From assembly GCF_014637725.1 (NCBI RefSeq), contig NZ_BMFC01000008.1, positions 124,001 to 188,000 on the forward strand: a stretch of DNA of 64,000 bases, written 5' to 3'. The notes beneath the pieces were generated by a model, which had not been told where the DNA came from, did no database searches, and saw only the letters and a list, made by a program, of their open reading frames with translations. Position numbers and translations under genes: made by a program. Position 1 is the stretch's first letter. Each line of letters starts with the position of its first letter. Positions 18,901 through 25,389 of this stretch are shown here, piece after piece. Source of the DNA: Marivita lacus (GTDB taxonomy: Bacteria; Pseudomonadota; Alphaproteobacteria; Rhodobacterales; Rhodobacteraceae).

Positions 18901-20248
18901 AACAGCAGCGCGCGATGACGCGTTTCTGCGCCTCCGGCCCCAGGTAGATCAACACATTGCGGCAAGACACGAGGTCGATCTTGGAAAACGGCGGGTCCGA
19001 CAGAAGATCGGCGACTGTAAAGACGATGACGTCGCGCAAGGCCGCGGTGGCTCTCCAGCCCTCGTCCTCGGGAACGAAGAAGCGCGCCAATTGCTCGGGC
19101 GGTATCGCAGCGGCGATGTCCCCGGAATAGAATCCCGCGCGCGCCGTCGCGATGGCTTCTGGATCGACGTCGGAGGCCAGGATCTGCAACCGGACACCGG
19201 TCCCCTCCATGGCATCGAGGCAGAGCATCGCCAGACTGTAGGCCTCTTCGCCCGTGCTGCATCCCGCCACCCAGACGCGCAACGAGCGATCCGACGGAAG
19301 CGTCTTGACCAGGTCCGGAATGACCTTGGCGGAAAGAGCCTCGAAAACACGCTCATCGCGGAAAAAGCTGGTGACATGGATCAGCAGATCAGCTGCCAGA
19401 TGGTCGCGTTCCGCTCGATCGGACCGCAGCAGGTCGAGGTAGCGGTCGACGTCGTCCTGTCCAAGGCCGACCAGCGCCATCCGCCGGGCGATGCGGCGCT
19501 CGAGGGTGCCCCGCTTGTAGAGCGTGAGGTTCTGTTCGGTATAATCCCGCATGAACGACAAGACATCGTCATAGCTTTGAGGGGCCTGCGTCGTCGGCTC
19601 GGAGGGAGACTGCGTGTCGTCCGGCGCCGTCGCGGCGTCAGCGTCGGGTTTGGCACAGACAGTGGCGTCAGAAACAAATTTTTCGATCGCTGGGACCATC
19701 TGATCGGTGCTCAGAACCCGGGACACCAGGCCGGTTGCCATGGCGCTTTCGGGCATGCCGGGATACCCTGCTTCCTTAGGCTCCTGCGCGATCACAAGAC
19801 CTCCGGCGGCATGGATGTCCGCAATGCCCAGGGTCCCGTCCGATCCGGTGCCCGACAACACGATACAGGCCGATGACGCGCCTGCGTCCTTGGCCAGCGA
19901 CCGCAGCAACACATCAAACGGAAGGCGCACGGCCTTGCCGTCCTCGGGTTCGGACAGATGGATGGCCCGCTTGCTGATAGTCAAAAAGACACCGGGCGGA
20001 ATGACATGGAGGACCCCGGCCCGCAATGCCATGCCGTCGGCAGCCTGGACCACCTTCAGCCCTGAGCGACGGCCAAGCAGATCGACCATCATGCTGTCAT
20101 GGGTCGGGTCGAGATGCAGGATCAGGACAACCGCGGCAGGCAGATCGTCGGGCATGTGGCCAAGCAAGGCGCGACACGCCTCAAGGCCCCCGGCAGACGC
20201 CCCGATGGCGACGACCGGCAGGTGCGTGCTTGACTGGCCTTTCGACAC
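15926..20248 (-). CDS. CheB-CheR-PAS-histidine kinase-REC-REC-LuxR fusion protein
   Basis: A 1440-residue signalling protein. Domains in order: CheB methylesterase (GASAGG near residue 13); CheR methyltransferase (SAM motif GCSTGEEAYS near 331); a long Glu-rich coiled coil (EEFQSTNEELLASKEELQS); PAS; HisKA with phospho-acceptor SHDLRQPLQ near 866; HATPase (NLLSNALKY); a receiver with Asp in LLLTDFD near 1150; a second FixJ-like receiver with Asp in LLVDNLLPNMDG near 1286; and a C-terminal LuxR-type helix-turn-helix from about 1380. The second receiver plus HTH is normally a separate response regulator. The GTG start at 20248 is chosen because AAGGAG precedes it; the frame extends to 20425 without homology. 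No chemotaxis genes are nearby. Confidence 0.88.
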   Translation of the reverse strand: MSKGQSSTHLPVVAIGASAGGLEACRALLGHMPDDLPAAVVLILHLDPTHDSMMVDLLGRRSGLKVVQAADGMALRAGVLHVIPPGVFLTISKRAIHLSEPEDGKAVRLPFDVLLRSLAKDAGASSACIVLSGTGSDGTLGIADIHAAGGLVIAQEPKEAGYPGMPESAMATGLVSRVLSTDQMVPAIEKFVSDATVCAKPDADAATAPDDTQSPSEPTTQAPQSYDDVLSFMRDYTEQNLTLYKRGTLERRIARRMALVGLGQDDVDRYLDLLRSDRAERDHLAADLLIHVTSFFRDERVFEALSAKVIPDLVKTLPSDRSLRVWVAGCSTGEEAYSLAMLCLDAMEGTGVRLQILASDVDPEAIATARAGFYSGDIAAAIPPEQLARFFVPEDEGWRATAALRDVIVFTVADLLSDPPFSKIDLVSCRNVLIYLGPEAQKRVIARCCFALRPGGLLLLGAAEMPGASDGCFAVEDKELRLWRRVGKSLPADLHFGTEKREEPTVPTEDAPVRRSALADLCRRIVMEHYAPAAVLLNTRLEVLYLLGPTEKYLTITQGHPDPGIIGMLPKVLRARVRSAAAECGPQKPLVTVSGGRIHGAVGFDIALHNVSAGPDPLLLACFIDTQRPVPRTSESEAAADQARHTGDLEADLEATRNDLSDALRDLEQEVEAHGADAAEALSVNEEFQSTNEELLASKEELQSLNEELTALNSQLQETLERHRTTADDLQNVLYSTDVATLFLDLDLNIRFFTPAARQIFRVIQTDVGRPLSDLASVSRDDDLEADCREVLASSEVAEREIESQGDLRFLRRAQPYRAEGGRVEGVVITYVDVTERHRINAELMAAMTEADRATRAKSRFLAAASHDLRQPLQSMALLHSLLSRNKRSTEGARLSALMDLTLTSMTAMLDSMLDVNRIETGIVRPDMRPVQIGPVMQALADEFRTACELKGLKLRVVASTAWVRTDPQLLTQMLRNLLSNALKYTPSGGILIGCQRRNGYLAIRVCDTGIGLAASETDQIFDAYHQGKKAAALAGPGLGLGLSIVKRLAELMEHPITVLSNPGKGSSFMITMPMIEPAPTRTDKMQHAAPLADAVRQTGTILMVEDEEPLRGLLVEVLENEGHTVIAMRNAKDALDWASGDHAAPDLLLTDFDLHGEINGLKLAQDMPNILGDPVPTVILTGDITKETLKSIAASPCHQITKPVMPEVLLATISDLILKARAARARNEQTHRMSTATIHVIDDDPMIRESMRRLFEAEGYSVVTYASAEEFLAAPRPDDPACLLVDNLLPNMDGVTLIDRLRAKKTRLPIVMLTGHGDAAIAVAAMKAGAADLIEKPASASDLLASVRQALKSGKADTEGGAPTENHRAARLKLDGLTKREREVMAKVLEGMPNKIIAADLGINQRTVENHRASVMRKTGAPSLPALVRLALLANVHDM

Positions 20249-20765
20249 TGGCTGCTCCTTCAGGGAAAACCGCCAAGCCCAAAACCCGGGCCAGAACACG
20301 TATCCGGCATCTCGTTTGGTCACCCTGCGGGTAATTACAGTCTCGTGATTAACATATCCCGGTGCGCCTGCACATAGGGGATTCCCTGTGCAAAGCATCT
20401 CACCAAAAACCAAGTATTCTCCCAAAGTGAGTAGATTCCGAGTCTACCAGCATCCCAGCCGGAGCCGTAATCTACTAATTCGAAGTGACCCTAATCCCTT
20501 CGAACCGTAAGTACAGAGTAAACCCTTTTAACTATCCCTCGTGAATGGCTGGGTGAGCAATTCGACGCGTCGTATATTGTCGAATCGCGGCCGCCCCAAC
20601 GGCATTTCTTGCGCAAATTCGCATGAGACACCCAGTCAATTCTCAAAAACGCCGAGTGCCGACATGTGAAGTCTACAGTCTGCACTCTTTTTGTCTTTAT
20701 CGAAACGTTCAACCATTCCCGTGGCTCGGCGACGGGATTGTCATGTTCAACCGAAAGAGAAACTC
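20249..20765. other. Divergent intergenic region without a recognised gene
   Basis: This 517-nt stretch separates the hybrid kinase (minus) from the membrane-protein operon (plus) and is more AT-rich than its surroundings. A small inverted repeat GTAGA-N7-TCTAC lies at 20431-20447. I found no EcfG-type site and no convincing reading frame, so it is probably a regulatory region for both sides. Confidence 0.4.
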
Positions 20766-20840
20766 ATGAATCAGATCGTTTATATCGTCGGCGCCGTTGT
20801 CATCGTCGTGGCCGTGCTCAGCTTTGTCGGCCTCGCCTGA
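20766..20840 (+). CDS. Tiny 24-residue membrane peptide
   Basis: The frame MNQIVYIVGAVVIVVAVLSF plus four residues, then TGA, is almost entirely one transmembrane helix. AAAGAGA sits before the ATG. It is 30 nt before a larger membrane protein, and a second tiny one-helix peptide follows that gene. Function is unknown. Confidence 0.6.
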   Translation: MNQIVYIVGAVVIVVAVLSFVGLA

Positions 20841-20870
20841 AGACATGTCCCCATTGAAGGAAGACCTGCG

Positions 20871-21917
20871 ATGATATCTCAAAACGTGCCACCGCGACAG
20901 AACACTTCGGACAAAGTCGGAGCCATCACGGTCGACGGGTCCTATCTTGATTGGTCCGCCATCATTGCAGGCGGTGTCCTTGCGCTTGCGATTTCGTTCC
21001 TGTTGATCAGTTTTGGCGCCAGTCTCGGACTGTCTCTGACCTCTCCGTATCGCGGCGAAGGCGTATCCGCAGCCTGGTTGACCATCGCCTCCGGCATCTG
21101 GTTCGTGTGGGTCATGGTCACGGGCTTCGGGGCGGGTGGCTATCTTGCCGGCCGCATGCGCCGCCGGGTCGGTGACGCGACCGCAGACGAAGTCGAAGTG
21201 CGCGATGGCGCCCATGGGCTGATGGTCTGGGCGATCAGCGCACTCGTCAGCGCGGTTCTTGCCACTGCTGGTGTTGGCGGAATGCTGGGTGCGGGCGCAT
21301 CTGCTGTCGGTTCGGCCGCCGACACTGTCACCGATGTCGCATCAGAGGCGGCCTCGTCGGACTATTTTGCCAACCTGATGCTGCGAGGCAATGGACAGGC
21401 TGAAACCAGCACGACCGAGGCCGACGATACGCCTGCCGTCGGCGACACCGAGGGCACCGACAGCAGCCCAATTGCTGGTGATGCGACCGATGACACCACG
21501 AACACGGCCAATAGAGGTGGAGCAACGCCGCAGTCCAACGCAGGCGGCAACACGGATCTCCCGGGCATCGACCCCGACATACAGCAACAGGTCGCCAGCA
21601 TCATCGCACGCAGCCTGTCAACCGGTGACATGGCGGACAGGGACAGCACCTATCTCGCACAGCTCGTCGCCGCCAATACCGACATGACCCCTGACGCCGC
21701 ACGTGCCCGCGTCGAAGAGATCAACACCGAGATTGCCGACGCCCGTGGGGCAGCGCTCGACGTTGTCGAAAAGGCCCGCGTGGCCGCTGTCGTCTTTGGC
21801 TTCATCGCTGCAGCAACGCTGTTGATCGGTGCCCTCGCCGCGTTCTTTTCCGCAACCGCCGGTGGGCATCACAGGGATAAAGGCCTCGGACTGGATGTGC
21901 TGATTGCACGGAATTGA
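20871..21917 (+). CDS. PhnA-like membrane protein
   Basis: A 348-residue integral membrane protein. Two helices lie at about residues 29-55 and 66-90, then a basic loop (GRMRRR), a third helix near 112-140, a long Thr/Asp-rich acidic extracytoplasmic linker (about 150-235), a helical segment, and a last helix near 310-333. It resembles proteins annotated as PhnA-like in Rhodobacteraceae; that name does not imply phosphonate metabolism. It is flanked on the same strand by one-helix micropeptides at 20766 and 21955. Confidence 0.7.
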   Translation: MISQNVPPRQNTSDKVGAITVDGSYLDWSAIIAGGVLALAISFLLISFGASLGLSLTSPYRGEGVSAAWLTIASGIWFVWVMVTGFGAGGYLAGRMRRRVGDATADEVEVRDGAHGLMVWAISALVSAVLATAGVGGMLGAGASAVGSAADTVTDVASEAASSDYFANLMLRGNGQAETSTTEADDTPAVGDTEGTDSSPIAGDATDDTTNTANRGGATPQSNAGGNTDLPGIDPDIQQQVASIIARSLSTGDMADRDSTYLAQLVAANTDMTPDAARARVEEINTEIADARGAALDVVEKARVAAVVFGFIAAATLLIGALAAFFSATAGGHHRDKGLGLDVLIARN

Positions 21918-21954
21918 CGCAACGCCCTCTTCACCTGCCGAAAAGGACAGACCC

Positions 21955-22026
21955 ATGCCCGCACTCTTCGCCTGGCTTCTCGGAGCCCCCCTTCTGGTCG
22001 TGATCATCATTGCCGTGCTGCTCTGA
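21955..22026 (+). CDS. Tiny 23-residue membrane peptide
   Basis: MPALFAWLLGAPLLVVIIIA plus three residues, then TGA: a single hydrophobic helix. AAAGGA precedes the ATG with normal spacing. It lies 38 nt after the PhnA-like gene and probably belongs to the same transcript. Confidence 0.55.
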   Translation: MPALFAWLLGAPLLVVIIIAVLL

Positions 22027-22079
22027 TCAAGCCCCAAACTCAAGACAAAGCCGCGTGACTTCCAAGGGAAAAACTCACC

Positions 22080-22301
22080 ATGCCCAAGCAGACCCAAGCC
22101 GACCTCTTCATACGCATTCTGATAGAAGAACTGGACGCGCACCGACTGGTTGCAAAGTCCGATTTCTCCCGAAATGTCAAAACGCACGCCAAGCGGTTCA
22201 AGCAGTTTTGCGCACCGGCTCCCGACACCGCAATGGGCGAGACACAGCCACCTGATTGCCTGCACATCATGTCCACGCCTCTTGCGCAGTGGAGTGGCTG
22301 A
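22080..22301 (+). CDS. Small hypothetical protein
   Basis: A 73-residue soluble protein with a helical N-terminal half (ADLFIRILIEELDAHRLV) and a Pro-rich C-terminus. AAGGGA lies about 11 nt before the ATG. No family recognised; same strand and spacing as its neighbours suggests it is part of the stress operon. Confidence 0.4.
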   Translation: MPKQTQADLFIRILIEELDAHRLVAKSDFSRNVKTHAKRFKQFCAPAPDTAMGETQPPDCLHIMSTPLAQWSG

Positions 22302-22419
22302 CACCTCTGAAGACGGCGATCCCATCACACATGTACGGTACCGCCCTATTCGCCAATCCTGCCTCATCCATGCAAACAAGTGACGAGGCTGCAGACCCAC
22401 CAATCGCAGGAGCTGCCCA

Positions 22420-22911
22420 ATGACCATCGAAACCCTTGACGATTTGTTCCTTCATACCCTGAAGGACATACTCTACGCCGAACGCCAAATTCTCAAGACG
22501 TTGCCGAAAATGGCGCGCAAGGCGACAGACTCAAAGTTGAAAACGGCCCTGTCGTCGCACAAGGACGAAACAGAGGACCATGTCACGCGCCTGGAAGAGG
22601 TGTTCGAGATTCTGGGCAAGCCTGCCCGGGGCGCGAAATGCGATGCGATGATCGGTCTTGTCGAGGAAGCCGAAGGCCTGATGGACGAGATCGACGACAA
22701 GGAAACCATGGACGCGGCCCTCATTTCGCTTGCTCAGGCTGTCGAGCATTACGAGATTGCCCGCTACGGCACCCTCGTGGCCTGGGCCACGCAGCTCGGA
22801 CATCCGGAAGCCGCCACCTTGCTCAAGAAGACACTCGATCAGGAATACGGCGCCGACAAGACTCTGACGAAACTGGCCGAGACGCGTCTGAACGCCGAAG
22901 CCACGGCCTGA
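22420..22911 (+). CDS. DUF892 / YciE-YciF family ferritin-like protein
   Basis: A 163-residue four-helix-bundle protein. It starts with LDDLFLHTLKDILYAERQIL, then has regularly spaced Glu/His residues (SHKDETEDHVTRLEEVFE, AVEHYEIARYGTL, DQEYGADKTL) typical of the ferritin-like DUF892 family. Family members bind a di-metal centre and are induced by general or osmotic stress. It lies directly upstream of the sigma factor gene. No EcfG-type site was found in its upstream 120 nt. Confidence 0.88.
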   Translation: MTIETLDDLFLHTLKDILYAERQILKTLPKMARKATDSKLKTALSSHKDETEDHVTRLEEVFEILGKPARGAKCDAMIGLVEEAEGLMDEIDDKETMDAALISLAQAVEHYEIARYGTLVAWATQLGHPEAATLLKKTLDQEYGADKTLTKLAETRLNAEATA

Positions 22912-22939
22912 CCTGCGACGCGTCCGGATGGTGCGACCC

Positions 22940-22975
22940 CCACCGAGAACCACCGGGTGGCGCCACCCTCGGTGG
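22940..22975 (+). terminator. Hairpin between DUF892 gene and sigma factor gene
   Basis: CCACCGAG (22940-22947) pairs with CTCGGTGG (22968-22975), with an inner perfect palindrome GGTGGCGCCACC at 22956-22967. There is no T-run, so it may be an attenuator or RNA stabiliser rather than a strong terminator. Confidence 0.4.
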
Positions 22976-23092
22976 CCGGGCTGGTCGACTCAAGGCCGGC
23001 CAAAACAAGACCTCCTCTCTTACCCTAAATGGATCCAGCGGTGTCATGCCGGTGTCCCCTCTGGTCCGTGTTCAACTCAAGGCGTGTTTTCC

Positions 23093-23689
23093 ATGAACGA
23101 TGACAACCACCCGTTCCACGACCTCTTGCCGCGTCAGTTTGCGCCGCTGCGACGACGTGCCCTTTCGCTGACATCCAACGAGCATCGCGCGCATGATCTG
23201 GTTCAGACAACCCTGCTGAAGGCTTGGACCAGTCGCGCAAGCTACAGCCCGGAGACCAATCTGCGCGCGTGGCTTTTTACAATCATGCGCAACACGTTCT
23301 TCTCGGAGCTGCGCAAGCTTCGCCGCGAGGTGGAGGATGTGGATGAGGTCTGGGCACATGCGCTTGCCGAGCTGCCGCGCCAGGAAGACGCGCTCGCGCT
23401 CAAGGAACTGATCGCTGCCATAGCAGACCTGCCCCGCGCTCAACGTCAACCGCTGGTGCTCATGGGCGCTTACGGGTTCTCCCAACTGGAAGCTGCCGAT
23501 GCCTGCGGCTGCACCATTGGCACGATCAAAAGCCGGGTCAGCCGCAGCAGGGCAACACTGAGCCAGGTTTTCGCCCAGGACGATCGGACATCGGGTTCAC
23601 GGGCACCGCGGGTGAGCACGCAGGAGCGACAGCGCGACATGCGCCGCAAGGACACGGTCACGATGGACGCGGAAGCCTCATCGAACTGA
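23093..23689 (+). CDS. ecfG: EcfG-type general stress response sigma factor
   Basis: A 198-residue ECF sigma factor. Region 2 includes SNEHRAHDLVQTTLLKAW and NLRAWLFTIMRNTFFSELRK, and is followed by REVEDVDE, a signature of the EcfG (ECF15) group. Region 4 has PLVLMGAYGFSQLEAADACG and GTIKSRVSRSR. EcfG factors drive the alphaproteobacterial general stress response through GGAAC-N16/17-CGTT promoters, and several such sites occur in this window. The anti-sigma NepR and PhyR genes that usually adjoin ecfG are absent, so this may be an extra copy. The C-terminal ~25 residues are unusually long and abut an IS remnant, so the original 3' end may have been altered. Confidence 0.87.
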   Translation: MNDDNHPFHDLLPRQFAPLRRRALSLTSNEHRAHDLVQTTLLKAWTSRASYSPETNLRAWLFTIMRNTFFSELRKLRREVEDVDEVWAHALAELPRQEDALALKELIAAIADLPRAQRQPLVLMGAYGFSQLEAADACGCTIGTIKSRVSRSRATLSQVFAQDDRTSGSRAPRVSTQERQRDMRRKDTVTMDAEASSN

Positions 23690-24018
23690 GGCGCAGACAT
23701 CCGTCTGCCGGCCCGGCACGTTATTGGCACAGCGCGCATTCGCGAGGACCACGTTGAACCCGTGTTGCTCGAGAGTCTCGAAGGTCGGTATCCAGCAGAC
23801 GCCAGTCGACGCCATCGTGACACTGGTCACGCCACAGGACCGGAACCGCACCGCCAGTGCATGCAGATCGCACGTGAACGTGCCAAACGCGCGCACAGGG
23901 GTATCCGTGCTGTCGGGATCACCGCAGCCATGTGCATCGTCGATCCGGTATCGATGGCCGCCGCGGCAGGATTGACCAACTGCACATCCGTGTGGTCGCC
24001 GGTCGACGTCTTTGCCAT
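23690..24018 (-). pseudogene. IS110/IS1111-family transposase remnant
   Basis: Minus-strand fragments match the N-terminal domain of IS1111-type DEDD transposases in two frames: VNPAAAAIDTGSTMHMAAV in one, then FGTFTCDLHALAVRF, CGVTSVTMASTGVCWIP and NNVPGRQTDV in the next. The usual MESTGVYW motif reads MASTGVCW, so a catalytic Glu is lost. The C-terminal half is missing; the remnant stops at the end of the sigma factor gene. It is not related closely enough to the complete element at 36854-38295 to be its copy. Confidence 0.7.
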
Positions 24019-24299
24019 GGCATATCCTGCATGCAGTCGACAGGGCGTGGGTCATGCAAGTCCGTCATCTTCCCAACCGGGATCACCGCCAAGGCGGTGT
24101 CACCACTCTCACGTGCGCATCAGCCCATATGCCACATCTTTTAACGGGGTCAGTCTCTCCAAGAAGCGATCGGCAACTGAACTCAACTCGAGATGATAGC
24201 ACAGGCTTTTTCTACCGCGCACAGGCGGTCGGCGCGCCGGGACGCTTTTATAAGACGTCCCTGTCCTCCTTGAGGATGCGGTTCGCGCGCCAAAGCAGT

Positions 24300-24569
24300 T
24301 CATTCTGCTTTCGTGTATTCCAATGCGCGCATTGCACGATGAATGGCCAAGAGAAAGTCCACCTCATGCCCGCGCATCGCAGAAGTACCGGCAATGCTCA
24401 ATTGCAGTCTAGCAGTATCCTTTTTTGGACCATCCTCTGCGCGTTGATACGCCATCAGTGCGTCTCGGTGAAACGTAGCATGTCTGGAAATCAAGTCATT
24501 CGAAACGCTCACTTGAAAGCTCGCACTTGAACATGGCGCATAACCCAAGGATGCAGATGTTATCTTCAT
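24300..24569 (-). CDS. Hypothetical protein (low support)
   Basis: An 89-residue frame with GAGAGG before the ATG at 24569. It contains SALMAY-like helical sequence (HRDALMAYQRAEDGPKKDTA) and no recognised domain. It lies among IS remnants, and the frame stays open upstream to 24785, so it may be a gene fragment. The flanking stretches 24019-24299 and 24570-24869 hold nothing I recognise. Confidence 0.3.
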   Translation of the reverse strand: MKITSASLGYAPCSSASFQVSVSNDLISRHATFHRDALMAYQRAEDGPKKDTARLQLSIAGTSAMRGHEVDFLLAIHRAMRALEYTKAE

Positions 24570-24869
24570 AACCTCTCCCGGCATTTTTGCGCCGCCCTGT
24601 ACCACCAGCCTGCACATGCTTTGAGGGCAAACAATCGGCAACTGATCGATCTTGGTGACTGAGCCATTCAAGCCGCTCCTGATCCTGCAAGCCGTGCAAG
24701 ACAATATGCATCGGGCTTTCAAAAGTAACATTCCCCTAAACTCTCTCTCAAGGACCGGAAAATACTCACGGACCGCCGCGTTCATGGCTCTCGCTGGCCG
24801 AGCGTCCGTGCGCGTTTCGCGTCACCGCGGGCAGTGATTTCGCAGGAGCGTGGGCAGAACTCGTCGACG

Positions 24870-25160
24870 AACTGAGGGGCAATGGCCATGTCGACATGGA
24901 GTCCACCCTCGTCGAGAACGCGATCATAAGCCTGGCCATGAGACGCCGAAACCTGCTTTTGCCGGACACGATGATGGGGCTCGTAGCCGGGCTCCTGTGC
25001 CAGCCTAATCGGAACCTGCCGAATGAATGCCGTCGAGCCATTCGCCTACCTCGTCGACCTGTTTACCAAAGCGGCCATCTCGACAAAGACATCGATGCCC
25101 TGACCCCTTGGGGCTACGCCGCCAAATCGGAAGACGTGAGCTTTCCAGTGACCCCTTGAT
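24870..25160 (+). pseudogene. IS66-family transposase C-terminal remnant
   Basis: Plus-strand sequence reads GNGHVDMESTLVENAIISLA and RRRNLL, matching the conserved IS66 block VELDTNxVENAIRPxALxRKN. A second frame gives MNAVEPFAYLVDLFTKAAIS and the first returns with DALTPWGYAA, matching the end of IS66 transposases (PYAYL ... DLLPW). At least two frameshifts and loss of everything upstream show it is dead. The following 230 nt up to fadE hold no gene. Confidence 0.65.
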
Positions 25161-25389
25161 GAGTTCACAAACCAACTCCTCGGAAACCGGTCAGCTGGCC
25201 AGGACCAAACATTTCAATGGGACAGAAACTGCGCATATAGTGAACCGTTCTCCGGTCGCGGTTCTAGCCCGTTGCATCGCGGTCTGACCACGCGGCTTGG
25301 TAAAGCATGGCACGTCGGCCTCGGTGGCGTGCTGACGATTGAGGAACCACTCCGTCCCTGCCCACGTTGGGTGCGCAGGAGAGTGAAAC

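Noticed and set aside
16145-19876. Plus-strand frames of 509 and 598 residues
   Set aside because: They are antisense to the CheB-CheR hybrid kinase and have His/Arg/Gly-rich shadow composition without motifs.
24012-24530. A 172-residue plus-strand frame in the IS graveyard
   Set aside because: Composition is irregular, no domain is visible, and it covers the IS1111 remnant boundary; most likely chance.
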